This document shows, in pieces, positions 44,044 to 52,917 of a stretch of DNA of 64,000 nucleotides. The notes beneath the pieces are model-generated. The model was not told the origin of the DNA, searched no databases, and was given only the letters and a program-made list of their open reading frames with translations. The stretch is from JAAYGT01 sp050252075 (GTDB taxonomy: Bacteria; Pseudomonadota; Gammaproteobacteria; Burkholderiales; Burkholderiaceae_B): assembly GCA_050252075.1 (NCBI GenBank), contig JBFWLP010000001.1:1-64000 (forward strand), written 5' to 3'. Each line of letters begins with the position of its first letter. The stretch's first letter is position 1. The translations under genes were made by a program, and so were the position numbers.

Positions 44044-44652
44044 GTGCTTGCCATTATCAATGCCGCCGGCTGGCCTATCTGGCTGCTTATCGTAACCTCA
44101 GTGCTTGGTCTGGCGATCGTGATCGAGCGCTTCCTCTCGCTGCGTGCCGAAAAAGTGTTCCCGAAACGCCTTCCCGGGCAGGTGCTCGATTTGCTGCGCC
44201 AGAAGAACGACAACCCCGATGCCGTGATCCGGCTTGGCGGCAGCTCGCCGCTAGGACGCATTCTGGCCGAGGTACTGGCCAATCGCGATGAGAACCACGG
44301 CACGCGTCAGGCCGCCATTGAAGATGTCGGCAAAGATGTCGCTCACACATTGAACCGGTATCTTCCGGCGCTGGCCACCGTGGCGGTGGTCGCCCCGCTG
44401 ATGGGCTTGTTCGGCACGGTGGTCGGCATGATCGAGATCTTTGCATCGTACACACCGGAAGGCGGCGACCCCTCGCAGCTGGCCCGGGGCATCTCCATCG
44501 CACTGTACAACACCGGATTCGGTATCCTCATTGCCATTCCAGCCCTTATCTTTCACCGCTACTTCCGTTCTCGCGTCGATCACTTCCTGCATCACATGGA
44601 GCGCGAGGCCGTCGCACTCGACAAACTGGTACAGCGCGGAGCGGGCCGATGA
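44044..44652 (+). CDS. exbB: ExbB/TolQ/MotA-family proton channel subunit, 202 aa
   Basis: An inner-membrane energy transducer that uses the proton-motive force with an ExbD-type partner. The chosen start is GTG 44044, seven bases after AAGGAA, giving MLAIINAAGWPIWLLIVTS, the usual opening of betaproteobacterial ExbB-like proteins. Three membrane segments are seen (about 8-28, 110-135 and 155-175), with the conserved APLMGLFGTVVGMIEIF. The frame is open far upstream, but that part has no family look. It overlaps exbD by ATGA. The partner energised, TonB or other, cannot be told. Confidence 0.88.
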   Translation: MLAIINAAGWPIWLLIVTSVLGLAIVIERFLSLRAEKVFPKRLPGQVLDLLRQKNDNPDAVIRLGGSSPLGRILAEVLANRDENHGTRQAAIEDVGKDVAHTLNRYLPALATVAVVAPLMGLFGTVVGMIEIFASYTPEGGDPSQLARGISIALYNTGFGILIAIPALIFHRYFRSRVDHFLHHMEREAVALDKLVQRGAGR

Positions 44653-45062
44653 ACTTTCGCCGCCACCAGGAACAAGACTCTCTGGAAATCAATCTGATTC
44701 CCCTGATCGACGTTCTGCTGGTGATTCTTATTTTTCTGGCGGCGTCCACGTCATTCACACGCTACCAGCAAATGAAGGTGGCGCTGCCGCAGGCCGCCGC
44801 CCAGGCCCCCGAACCGCAGGCCATCGCGGTGTCCGTCAGCCGCAACGGCGACTATGCCGTGAACGGCCAGGCATTGAACGGCTCCTCCATTCAGGAAATT
44901 GCCCAGGGCTTGCTCGCACTGCCCCGGCCACCTGATACTGAAGGCGTACTGGTAATCTACGCCGATGCCCAGGCGCCCCACGAAGCCGTTATTCGCGTCA
45001 TGCAGGCGGCGCGTGACGCCGGAATAGAACGCGTCAACTTTGCAACCCAGGGATCACCGTGA
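44649..45062 (+). CDS. exbD: ExbD/TolR-family protein, 137 aa
   Basis: The partner of the upstream ExbB-like channel. One membrane helix near residues 16-34 starts INLIPLIDVLLVILIFLAAS and carries the conserved membrane Asp (LIDVLLV). The periplasmic domain ends in HEAVIRVMQAARDAGIERVNFAT, standard for ExbD/TolR. It overlaps the genes on both sides (ATGA and GTGA), so exbB, exbD and lpxK are translated as a unit. Confidence 0.9.
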   Translation: MNFRRHQEQDSLEINLIPLIDVLLVILIFLAASTSFTRYQQMKVALPQAAAQAPEPQAIAVSVSRNGDYAVNGQALNGSSIQEIAQGLLALPRPPDTEGVLVIYADAQAPHEAVIRVMQAARDAGIERVNFATQGSP

Positions 45063-46150
45063 CCGTTGGTGCCGGGGTTGCCGCTTTCGCGCATCGTGTC
45101 TGGCAACATAAAGGGGTGGTAAGCACGCTGCTGCTGCCGGCTGCCCTGCTCACCACCGCCATAGCCCGTCGCCGGCGCGCCCGCTATCTGTCATGCCCTG
45201 ACCGGGCATACCACAGTACACGGCCGGTGATCGTCGTCGGCAATATTTACGTGGGCGGCACCGGCAAAACCCCGGTTGTCATTGCAATTCTCGACGCGCT
45301 GAAAGCCGCGGGCTGGAGCCCCGGTCTGGTCAGCCGAGGCTACGGCGCCGGCGCCGGCGAGCTACCCGCCATCGGCACTCACCCGCTGACACCCCGGCAA
45401 TTTGGCGATGAACCGGCACTGATAGCCCAGGTAACCGGTGTGCCGGTGGCGGTACACCCGCGCCGGGCGCTGGCTGTGCAGCACCTGGAACGCCGGTACC
45501 CCAAGGTGGACGTGATTGTCGCCGACGACGGGCTGCAGCACTACGCGCTGGGGCGCGACATCGAAATTGCCGTCCAGGATGAACGAGGCATCGGAAACGG
45601 CCGCCTTCTGCCGGCGGGCCCTTTGCGCGAGCCGCCCGAGCGGCTGAACGACGTATGGTTGGTCATCACCAACACCACGGCATCCGTCGGCACCCGCCGC
45701 CCCGGCATGGCGCAGCCGCCGACGGCCGGACATCATGCGCCGGTGTCCATGTGGCTGGAACCCGTTCAGTTGCGCCATTTGCTGACAGGCAAGCGCGTGC
45801 CGTTCGACCAATGGCCCACCGTCTGCACATCACCCGCCATCGCGGCCGTTGCCGGCATCGGCAGGCCCGAGCGCTTTTTCGGCATGCTGGAAAATCACGG
45901 GGTGCCGCTGCAGCGCACGCTGGCGCTCCCGGATCATGCCGCTATTGATTCCGCCGCGCTCGAGTCTCTGGATCAAGCTATCATCCTCATGACCCCGAAA
46001 GATGCCGTGAAATGCACCGGTCTGACAGACGCGCGCCTGTGGGTGGTGGAAACATGCACGCGCTTCAGCGACCCCGCCTGGCTGGCACACCTTGACCGGC
46101 ACGTTGTACAGGTCGCTGATCGCAAGTCGCAACTCGCCCCGACGCCCTGA
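45059..46150 (+). CDS. lpxK: Tetraacyldisaccharide 4'-kinase
   Basis: It phosphorylates the lipid A disaccharide at the 4' position, at the cytosolic side of the inner membrane. An N-terminal hydrophobic anchor (TLLLPAALLTTAI) precedes the Walker A VGGTGKTPVVIAI near residue 65, then LVSRGYGAGAG, FGDEPALIA and VIVADDGLQHYALGRDIEI with the conserved acidic residues. Start GTG 45059 overlaps exbD. Length 363 aa is near the family norm. Confidence 0.95.
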   Translation: MTVGAGVAAFAHRVWQHKGVVSTLLLPAALLTTAIARRRRARYLSCPDRAYHSTRPVIVVGNIYVGGTGKTPVVIAILDALKAAGWSPGLVSRGYGAGAGELPAIGTHPLTPRQFGDEPALIAQVTGVPVAVHPRRALAVQHLERRYPKVDVIVADDGLQHYALGRDIEIAVQDERGIGNGRLLPAGPLREPPERLNDVWLVITNTTASVGTRRPGMAQPPTAGHHAPVSMWLEPVQLRHLLTGKRVPFDQWPTVCTSPAIAAVAGIGRPERFFGMLENHGVPLQRTLALPDHAAIDSAALESLDQAIILMTPKDAVKCTGLTDARLWVVETCTRFSDPAWLAHLDRHVVQVADRKSQLAPTP

Positions 46151-46206
46151 GGGCGGTAAACTGCGTCGCTAACGATCATTCATTATTGGAAACTCTGGAG
46201 ATACGC

Positions 46207-46428
46207 ATGGAATCACGCCTGCTGGAAATACTTGTGTGCCCGGTATGCAAAGGAAGCCTGCATCTGGACAAGGCGCACCAGGAACTTGTTTGCCGGGCCG
46301 ACAAACTGGCGTTTCCCATTCGCGACGGCGTACCGATCATGCTGGAAAACGAGGCCCGCGCCCCGGGCGCCGATGCCCGTGAACCCTCTGCCGCGCCGGC
46401 TGACCAAGATGCCGGCCATAGCGAATGA
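46207..46428 (+). CDS. Trm112-like small protein, 73 aa
   Basis: A UPF0434/Trm112-type protein of the YcaR kind. The opening LLEILVCPVCKGSLHL and the later DKLAFPIRDGVPIML are typical, and the single CxxC remains while the second cysteine pair of eukaryotic Trm112 is lost. ATG 46207 has GGAG six bases before it. Its location between lpxK and kdsB is the standard one in many proteobacteria; the molecular role is not established. The stop overlaps kdsB (ATGA). Confidence 0.88.
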   Translation: MESRLLEILVCPVCKGSLHLDKAHQELVCRADKLAFPIRDGVPIMLENEARAPGADAREPSAAPADQDAGHSE

Positions 46429-47189
46429 AATTCACCGCCATCATACCGGCGCGGGCGGCATCCACCCGTTTGCCGAACAAACCATTACTGGATATTGGCG
46501 GCAAACCCATGGTGGTGCGCACAGCGGAGCAGGCTAAAAAATCGCAGGCGGGCCAGGTGGTGGTGGCCACCGATGATCCCGCGATTGCCCACGCTGTCCA
46601 GGCTCACGGCATTGACGTTGTGCTGACCCGCCCGGACCATCCCACGGGCACCGACCGTCTTGCGGAAGCGACTGTCTTGCTGGGGCTGAGCCCCGACGAT
46701 ATTGTCGTCAATGTTCAAGGCGATGAACCCCTGATCGACCCGGATCTGGTCAACGCAGTCGCCGCGACGCTGGCAAGTACGCCCCAGGCCGCCATTGCCA
46801 CCTGCGCCGCCCCCGTCGCCGGCCTGGACAGCCTGCTCAACCCCAACCACGTGAAGGTTGTCTGTGACGCCGACGGCTACGCCCTGTATTTTTCCCGGGC
46901 GCCCATTCCCTGGGCGCGCGACGCCTGGGCCGCCGGAGCCGACAACCTGCCCGACGGTCATCCCGCCTTGCACCACATTGGCTTATATGCTTACCGGGTG
47001 TCTTTTCTGCAGCGTTACCCCCGACTGGGCGCAGGCCAGCTCGAACGCACCGAATCACTGGAGCAATTGCGGGCCATGGAACACGGCTATCGCATCGTTG
47101 TGCATCGCTGCCCACGCCACCCCGCCCCCGGGGTGGATACTCCCGACGACTTGGCACGGGTACGCCGGATGGTCATAAATAGGTTATAA
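46425..47189 (+). CDS. kdsB: 3-deoxy-manno-octulosonate cytidylyltransferase
   Basis: It activates Kdo with CTP to CMP-Kdo for LPS inner core synthesis. The nucleotide-binding opening is FTAIIPARAASTRLPNKPL, with DRLAEATVLLGL, VVNVQGDEPLIDPDLV and FSRAPIPWARD further on. C-terminal TPDDLARVR also fits. Length 254 aa is normal. It completes the exbB-exbD-lpxK-Trm112-kdsB operon. Confidence 0.96.
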   Translation: MKFTAIIPARAASTRLPNKPLLDIGGKPMVVRTAEQAKKSQAGQVVVATDDPAIAHAVQAHGIDVVLTRPDHPTGTDRLAEATVLLGLSPDDIVVNVQGDEPLIDPDLVNAVAATLASTPQAAIATCAAPVAGLDSLLNPNHVKVVCDADGYALYFSRAPIPWARDAWAAGADNLPDGHPALHHIGLYAYRVSFLQRYPRLGAGQLERTESLEQLRAMEHGYRIVVHRCPRHPAPGVDTPDDLARVRRMVINRL

Positions 47190-47288
47190 ATCGACTTCGC
47201 CAACTGACACCGGCCCATCGCGCTGTGCATAAAATGCTGCGATGCGGCATAATCGGGGCAAGTCAGAAAATGAAACAGGAGGAAATTC

Positions 47289-47945
47289 ATGCGACTGATT
47301 TTGCTCGGTCCACCCGGTGCAGGTAAAGGCACTCAAGCCGCGTTCATCACCGAAAAGTTCGGCATCCCCCAGATTTCCACGGGCGACATGCTGCGCGCCG
47401 CCGTCAAGGCCCAAACTCCGCTGGGTCTGGAAGCGAAGAAAATCATGGATGCCGGCGGCCTGGTTTCCGATGACATTATCATCGGCCTGGTCCGCGACCG
47501 CCTTACCCAGCCCGACTGCAAGGGCGGCTATCTGTTTGACGGCTTCCCCCGCACCATTCCCCAGGCCGATGCGCTGAAACACGCCGACATCGGGCTGGAT
47601 TTCGTGGTGGAAATCGCCGTGCCCGAAGAGAACATCATCGAGCGCATGAGCGGGCGTCGCGTGCACCCGGCCAGCGGCCGCACCTACCACACGACCTTCA
47701 ACCCGCCGAAAACCCCCGGCGTCGACGACATTACCGGAGAGCCGCTGGTTCAGCGCGACGACGACAAGGAAGAAACGGTGCGTCACCGTCTGTCGGTTTA
47801 TCGCGACCAGACCAGCCCCCTGGTCGACTACTACGCCACGTGGGCGGCATCGGGCGACAGCAAGGCCCCGGCCTACCGGAAACTCTCCGGGCTGGGATCG
47901 GTCGACGAAATCCGCGAAAGAATATTGGGTGCACTGCAGCAATAA
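47289..47945 (+). CDS. adk: Adenylate kinase
   Basis: It interconverts ATP, AMP and ADP. MRLILLGPPGAGKGTQA holds the P-loop, ISTGDMLRAA the AMP site, FDGFPRTIPQADAL the signature DGFPRT, and the LID region (ERMSGRRVHPASGRTYHT) is the long, non-zinc type. Length 218 aa. A perfect AGGAGG ribosome-binding site lies upstream, in line with high expression. Confidence 0.97.
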   Translation: MRLILLGPPGAGKGTQAAFITEKFGIPQISTGDMLRAAVKAQTPLGLEAKKIMDAGGLVSDDIIIGLVRDRLTQPDCKGGYLFDGFPRTIPQADALKHADIGLDFVVEIAVPEENIIERMSGRRVHPASGRTYHTTFNPPKTPGVDDITGEPLVQRDDDKEETVRHRLSVYRDQTSPLVDYYATWAASGDSKAPAYRKLSGLGSVDEIRERILGALQQ

Positions 47946-47982
47946 TTCACAGAAAGAGACAACCAGCTAAACGAGGACAGTC

Positions 47983-48741
47983 ATGGAAATTAAAGACAAG
48001 GTATTCATCGTCACCGGCGGCGCGTCGGGTTTGGGCGCAGGCACGGCACGCATGCTTGCCGCACAGGGCGGAAAAGTGGTGCTTGCCGATCTGCAAGACG
48101 ACGCGGGACAGAATCTGGCAAAAGAGCTTGGCCAGGTCTATGTACATTGCGACGTCACCAAGGAAGACGATGGCATTGCCGTCATTGAAGCCGCCAAGAA
48201 ACTGGGGCCGGTTTTCGGTTTGGTCAACTGCGCCGGCGTGGCGCCCGCGTCGCGCACAGTGGGAAAAAACGGCCCGCACCCTCTTGATCTTTTCCAGAAA
48301 GTCGTCATGATCAATCTGGTCGGCACTTTCAATATGTGCCGTCTGGCCGCCGCCGCCATGTCTGAAAACACGCCGGCTCCTACCGGAGAACGCGGCGTGC
48401 TGATCAACACCGCCTCGGTCGCCGCCTTCGACGGCCAGATCGGTCAGGCCGCCTACGCCTCGTCCAAGGCCGGTGTGGCGGGCATGACATTGCCCATGGC
48501 ACGTGATCTGGCCAAATCCGGTATTCGTTGCGTGACCATTGCCCCCGGTATTTTCGGCACCCCCATGGTGTTCGGCATGCCCCAGGAAGTGCAAGACTCT
48601 CTGGCAGCCAGCATACCGTTCCCTTCGCGCCTGGGCACTCCTGATGACTACGCCAAGCTTGTCAACAGCATCATCACCAACGAAATGCTCAACGGCGAAA
48701 CCATCCGTCTGGACGGCGCCATTCGCATGGCACCCAAATAA
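47983..48741 (+). CDS. Short-chain dehydrogenase, 3-hydroxyacyl-CoA dehydrogenase type 2-like, 252 aa
   Basis: A classical SDR. The NAD site is FIVTGGASGLGAGTARML (residues about 8-25), the NAG-type motif is VNCAGVAPAS, and the catalytic Ser-Tyr-Lys set is INTASVAAFDG with YASSKAGV. The overall sequence resembles HSD17B10/HADH type 2 enzymes, which oxidise short- and branched-chain 3-hydroxyacyl-CoA. The C-terminus LDGAIRMAPK is typical for that group. It follows adk by 37 bp, with an AGGACAG site. Confidence 0.85.
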   Translation: MEIKDKVFIVTGGASGLGAGTARMLAAQGGKVVLADLQDDAGQNLAKELGQVYVHCDVTKEDDGIAVIEAAKKLGPVFGLVNCAGVAPASRTVGKNGPHPLDLFQKVVMINLVGTFNMCRLAAAAMSENTPAPTGERGVLINTASVAAFDGQIGQAAYASSKAGVAGMTLPMARDLAKSGIRCVTIAPGIFGTPMVFGMPQEVQDSLAASIPFPSRLGTPDDYAKLVNSIITNEMLNGETIRLDGAIRMAPK

Positions 48742-48750
48742 GCAGCATTC

Positions 48751-50307
48751 ATGGGCCTGCTGAAGTCCGCCGCCACCGTCAGCGGCCTGACGCTGGTTTC
48801 GCGTATCACCGGGCTGTTGCGCGATATTCTTATCGCGAGCAGCTTCGGTGCGGGCCCCCTCACCGATGCGTTCTGGGTGGCCTTTCGTATCCCTAACCTG
48901 CTGCGCCGCCTGTTTGCCGAAGGGGCGTTTTCCCAGGCTTTTGTTCCCGTCCTGGGCCAGGTTCGGAAAACCCGATCTGCCGATGCACTGCAGCAACTGC
49001 TGGATCGTGTTGCACTGATCCTGCTTCTAGCCCTCACCGTCATCACCCTGGCGGGCATTATTGCCGCCCCCTGGGTGGTCAGCGCCATGGCCAGCGGCCT
49101 GCGCCTGGAATCGCGCGGCACGGAGTTCAATGCCGCGGTCGTCATGACGCAGATCATGTTCCCGTATATTGTCTGCATGTCGCTGGTGGCCTTTGCGTCG
49201 GGCGTACTGAATACTTTCAGTCGCTTCGCCGTTCCCGCCTTCACGCCCGTGCTGCTGAATTTGTCCATGATCCTTGCCAGTATTTTTCTGGCCGACCATG
49301 TGGATCCACCCATTTACGCCCTGGCAATCGGCGTCATGGCGGGCGGCATCGCCCAGTTGGCCGTCCAATGGGTGGCATTGGCACGGCTGGGGGTCATGCC
49401 GCGTCTGCTGACGCCTTTGGGCAACGCCTGGCGAGACAGCACGGTGCGGCACATTATCCGCCAGATGGGGCCTGCAGTGCTGGGCGTATCCGTTGCCCAG
49501 ATTTCCTTGCTGATCAATACCAATATCGCCACCTGGCTGACGCCGGGCAGTGTGACCTGGCTCTCCTTTGCCGATCGCCTGATGGAGTTTCCCACCGCTC
49601 TGCTGGGTGTCGCCCTGGGCACCGTGCTTTTGCCCAAGCTGTCTGCAGCCTATGCCACCCAACAGCCGCAAGCCTATAGCGGCCTGATCGACTGGGGCCT
49701 GAGACTGGTGTTCTTGCTGGGGCTGCCGGCCGCCCTTGGGCTGGCCATGCTGGCCGACGGCCTGGTGGCAACCTTGTTTCATTACGGCCAGTTCACGGCA
49801 AACGACGTTACACAAACCCGGGCGGCCGTCATGGCCTATGCCGTGGGTTTGCTTGGGCTGCTGGCGGTAAAGATTCTGGCACCCGGTTTCTACGGCCAGC
49901 AAGATATACGCACGCCGGTCAAGATTGCGATCGGCGTGCTGGTGGCAACCCAGCTGTTGAATCTGCTTTTCGTCCCCTGGTTCAAACACGCCGGTCTGGC
50001 CTTGTCCATTGGGCTGGGCGCCACCCTGAATGCCCTGGCACTGGGATATTTTCTCCGGCGACGCGGGGTGTACCAGCCCGCACCACAGTGGGGCATTTTC
50101 TTTCTGAAACTGGTGCCTGCCCTGTGTTGTCTGGGTGCCGTGCTATGGTACGCCAACGCCACCATCGACTGGCTGGCCTGGTCCGGCCGCCCGCTGGAAC
50201 GTGCCATGGCACTGGCGGCTACCGTGGCGGCGGCTGCCGTCGCCTATTTCGGAACCCTGGCGGTTGTCGGGTTTCGGCCCAGGCACTTTACCCAGCCCCC
50301 GAAATGA
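48751..50307 (+). CDS. murJ: Lipid II flippase MurJ
   Basis: A polytopic MOP-superfamily flippase needed to bring peptidoglycan precursors across the membrane. The N-terminus LLKSAATVSGLTLVSRITGL and the following FRIPNLLRRLFAEGAFSQAF are diagnostic. About 14 hydrophobic helices span its 518 aa, in line with MurJ. rpsT follows in the same direction, with a promoter overlapping the murJ stop. Confidence 0.96.
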   Translation: MGLLKSAATVSGLTLVSRITGLLRDILIASSFGAGPLTDAFWVAFRIPNLLRRLFAEGAFSQAFVPVLGQVRKTRSADALQQLLDRVALILLLALTVITLAGIIAAPWVVSAMASGLRLESRGTEFNAAVVMTQIMFPYIVCMSLVAFASGVLNTFSRFAVPAFTPVLLNLSMILASIFLADHVDPPIYALAIGVMAGGIAQLAVQWVALARLGVMPRLLTPLGNAWRDSTVRHIIRQMGPAVLGVSVAQISLLINTNIATWLTPGSVTWLSFADRLMEFPTALLGVALGTVLLPKLSAAYATQQPQAYSGLIDWGLRLVFLLGLPAALGLAMLADGLVATLFHYGQFTANDVTQTRAAVMAYAVGLLGLLAVKILAPGFYGQQDIRTPVKIAIGVLVATQLLNLLFVPWFKHAGLALSIGLGATLNALALGYFLRRRGVYQPAPQWGIFFLKLVPALCCLGAVLWYANATIDWLAWSGRPLERAMALAATVAAAAVAYFGTLAVVGFRPRHFTQPPK

Positions 50308-50315
50308 TATAGAAT
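50287..50315 (+). promoter_or_regulatory. Promoter of rpsT
   Basis: TTTACC (50287-50292) and TAGAAT (50310-50315) are separated by 17 bp. Transcription would start near 50322, about 40 nt before the rpsT ATG. The -35 box lies within the end of murJ. Confidence 0.45.
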
Positions 50316-50360
50316 AGCTGTCTTTGCCAAATAAACCCTTACAGATTACGGATACGCACA

Positions 50361-50624
50361 ATGGCCAATTCCGCCCAAGCACGCAAACGTGCACGCCAAT
50401 CGGTTCAGCGCAACAAGCACAACTCCAGCCTGCGCTCCATGCTTCGCACTTCCATCAAGCGCGTACGCCAGGCTATTGAAGCCGGCGACAAAGCTGCCGC
50501 CCAGGAAGTGTTTCAGAAAACCACCAGCGTCATCGATCGCGTTGCCGACAAGAACATCATTCACAAAAACAAGGCGGCCCGTCATAAAAGCCGTCTTGCT
50601 GCCGCAGTAAAAGCGCTTGCCTGA
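50361..50624 (+). CDS. rpsT: 30S ribosomal protein bS20
   Basis: A basic 87-aa ribosomal protein that binds 16S rRNA. The start ANSAQARKRARQSVQRNKHN and the end HKNKAARHKSRLAAAVKAL are the family hallmarks. A strong terminator follows about 60 bp downstream. Confidence 0.98.
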   Translation: MANSAQARKRARQSVQRNKHNSSLRSMLRTSIKRVRQAIEAGDKAAAQEVFQKTTSVIDRVADKNIIHKNKAARHKSRLAAAVKALA

Positions 50625-50680
50625 TACCTGTAGCGCGGTTTAGTCGGCAAAAGCATACCAGCCCTCCTCGTTGGGCCTTG

Positions 50681-50718
50681 GCGGGACACATCGGCGAAAG
50701 CCATGTGTCCCGCTTTTT
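50681..50718 (+). terminator. Rho-independent terminator of rpsT
   Basis: GCGGGACACAT (50681-50691) pairs with ATGTGTCCCGC (50703-50713); inside, GGC-GAAA-GCC extends the stem with a GNRA tetraloop, leaving one unpaired C. A TTTTT run follows at once. Confidence 0.92.
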
Positions 50719-50873
50719 GTTGCTCATAACATACTGCATCGGCCATTTATTCCGAAACGTCATGCAATTGTGACCGTGCTGGGCTATAGTTCTATGCGAT
50801 ATTCATGCACACCAACATCACATAAGCGCGGCAACATTCACCCTGCCACACCGTGGCGCCCTCTTGACTGACC

Positions 50874-51704
50874 ATGAACCCGTCCACCCTTATCGGCATT
50901 ATCGCCAGCGTTGTGCTGCTCGGCGTCGTTATCTTTTTTTCAGCAGCCGAACCCACGCTGTTTGTCGACCTGCCCAGCCTGGCCGTTGTATTGGTGGGGA
51001 CACTGGCGGCCACCTTCATCAGCTATCCGCTACGCGAAGTGGTGCGTATTTTCGGCCTGCTCGGCACAGTGCTTCGAAACGAACGCCTGTACACCAAAAC
51101 CGACATGGAAGACCTGATCCAGATCTCGAAGGTGTGGATCACCGGCGACATTCGCGCTGTGGAAAACGCGCTGGAATCTATTTCAAACCCGTTTCTGAAA
51201 ACCGGTGTGCAACTGGTCATCGACATGACCCCCGAAGAAGACATCATGGAATTGCTGGAATGGCGTATTTCGCGCCTGCGCGCCAAGGAATATGCCGAAG
51301 CCCAGCTCTTCCGGGTCATGGCCGGCTTTGCCCCCGCCTTCGGAATGCTCGGCACACTGATAGGCCTGGTCAACCTTATGTTTTTACTGGGCGACGGCGA
51401 CATGACCGCCATTGGGCAGCAAATGGCGCTGGCGCTGCTCACCACGTTTTATGGGGTGCTGCTGGCCAATCTGGTATTCAAGCCGGTGGCCGTCAAACTG
51501 GAGCGCCGTACCGAGCAACGCATCGTTCTCATGAACATGATTCTTCAGGGTATTTCCATGATGTCGCAAAAGCGCAGCCCGGCGCTCATGCGGGAAACCC
51601 TGAACTCGTTCATGACGCAGTACGACGATGAAATCAACGACATGGGACTGCGCCAGAAAAATAGAATGCAGGCGCCAGTGGTCGCCCCGCGGGAACCGCA
51701 GTAA
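50874..51704 (+). CDS. MotA-like proton-channel protein, 276 aa
   Basis: A stator-type membrane protein of the MotA/TolQ/ExbB superfamily. Four membrane segments are seen: near 5-25, 33-52, about 150-172 (FAPAFGMLGTLIGLVNLMFLL) and about 180-200. The large cytoplasmic loop and its PomA-like layout match MotA rather than ExbB. It is followed, with a one-base overlap, by a MotB-like OmpA-domain gene. No flagellar or chemotaxis genes lie nearby, so this may be an orphan stator or an energising unit for another cell-envelope process. Confidence 0.82.
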   Translation: MNPSTLIGIIASVVLLGVVIFFSAAEPTLFVDLPSLAVVLVGTLAATFISYPLREVVRIFGLLGTVLRNERLYTKTDMEDLIQISKVWITGDIRAVENALESISNPFLKTGVQLVIDMTPEEDIMELLEWRISRLRAKEYAEAQLFRVMAGFAPAFGMLGTLIGLVNLMFLLGDGDMTAIGQQMALALLTTFYGVLLANLVFKPVAVKLERRTEQRIVLMNMILQGISMMSQKRSPALMRETLNSFMTQYDDEINDMGLRQKNRMQAPVVAPREPQ

Positions 51705-52498
51705 TGACGGCGCAGAATGCCTTCCCCGGCCCGCAGGACAACCTGTCGCCGGCCAATGCCGCGCCCCTCGCACGGCAGCCGGCGACCCCTCGCCGGCTTG
51801 GCGAGCTGGAAAACGAGCTGACGCAAACCAGAAAAGCGCTGCGGCAGCTTCAGCGGCAACAAAAGCGTCGGGAAGGCAGCACTGTTGCCGGTGAGCCCGG
51901 CGACACCCAGGAAGGCTGGCTCACCACCTACCTGGACATGCTGACCTTGCTGCTGGTGCTATTGGTGGTGATGCTGGCTTTCTCGGGCGACGGCGACAAT
52001 AACGAGTCGGGCGATTCCGGCCCTGGCCGGGAACCGGCATTGGCCATTGCCGACCCGGATCACGGCGCGCTGCCCGACAGTTTGAACGTCGGTGATCTAG
52101 GCAACGATGTGGAAGTCATTGTGAACGAAAAATCCGTCAGCTTTCGCATTGCGAGCGAAATTCTGTTTCCCTCCGGTCAGGCCGATCTGAGCCTGGATGG
52201 ACTGGCTGTGCTGAAAAAGCTGATACCGGTGCTGGAGTCCACAGAGCACCAGATCGCCATTGAAGGCCATACCGATTCAGTGCCTGTACGGGGTGGCCGC
52301 TACCCCTCGAACTGGGAGCTATCCGGCGCGCGGGCCGGCAGCGTTGTGCGCTACCTGCAGGCCAATGGCCTGCCCAGCACGCGGCTTCGGGCTGTGGGCT
52401 TTGCCGATACCCGCCCCCTGGCGGACAACACCAGCGAACAAGGCCGCGCCCGTAACCGGCGCGTGGAAATGGTCATGGAGCTTCCCGGCAAACCCTAG
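51704..52498 (+). CDS. MotB-like OmpA-domain protein, 264 aa
   Basis: The partner of the preceding MotA-like protein. A short cytoplasmic Gln/Arg-rich coil (about 20-60) is followed by one membrane helix with the proton-carrying Asp near its start (TYLDMLTLLLVLLVVML). The C-terminal OmpA-like peptidoglycan-binding domain has EGHTDSVPVRGGRYPSNWEL, RAGSVVRYLQ and RARNRRVEMVM. A Gly/Asp-rich linker lies between. The ATG shares a base with the previous stop. It overlaps the convergent DUF3579 gene by 26 bp. Confidence 0.85.
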   Translation: MTAQNAFPGPQDNLSPANAAPLARQPATPRRLGELENELTQTRKALRQLQRQQKRREGSTVAGEPGDTQEGWLTTYLDMLTLLLVLLVVMLAFSGDGDNNESGDSGPGREPALAIADPDHGALPDSLNVGDLGNDVEVIVNEKSVSFRIASEILFPSGQADLSLDGLAVLKKLIPVLESTEHQIAIEGHTDSVPVRGGRYPSNWELSGARAGSVVRYLQANGLPSTRLRAVGFADTRPLADNTSEQGRARNRRVEMVMELPGKP

Positions 52499-52772
52499 AG
52501 GTTTTCAAACGGTTGTCGATCGCAAAATCGCAAACGAACTTCCAGGCCAGGGGTTCAATGTCCCGCAAGCGCTCGTCTACCACTACACAGCGAATATCTT
52601 CAAGAACCACCGGAACCACATACGGGGAATAGGTAAGGTGCCCACCCACCACCCCCGGCGGCCGGAACTGCGACATGACCCCGGCAAGCCGCTCCGCCCA
52701 GTCGCTGGGGCGGAAGCGAACCCCGTCGAGGGTTTCGCCGTGAATAATGAACTGCTGCACAGAATGGGTCAT
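52473..52772 (-). CDS. DUF3579 family protein, 99 aa
   Basis: A small cytosolic protein of unknown function seen in betaproteobacteria. The core MTHSVQQFIIHGETLDGVRF followed by RPSDWAERL and YSPYVVPVV matches DUF3579. ATG 52772 is chosen over the upstream in-frame start at 52835. It is on the opposite strand to argF, whose start is 146 bp away, and its end overlaps the MotB-like gene. Confidence 0.75.
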   Translation of the reverse strand: MTHSVQQFIIHGETLDGVRFRPSDWAERLAGVMSQFRPPGVVGGHLTYSPYVVPVVLEDIRCVVVDERLRDIEPLAWKFVCDFAIDNRLKTSRVCREAP

Positions 52773-52917
52773 AGACTTTCGCGGAAAAAAACCGGACACC
52801 CCTATGCCGTGAAGGACATGGTTGCACCGCAGCATTGTATAACAAGCCCCACCCGATCGCCGCGTTGCCCGCTGTGGGCGTGTCGGGGTAACATGCTTCT
52901 TTTACAGAAGGCTAATC

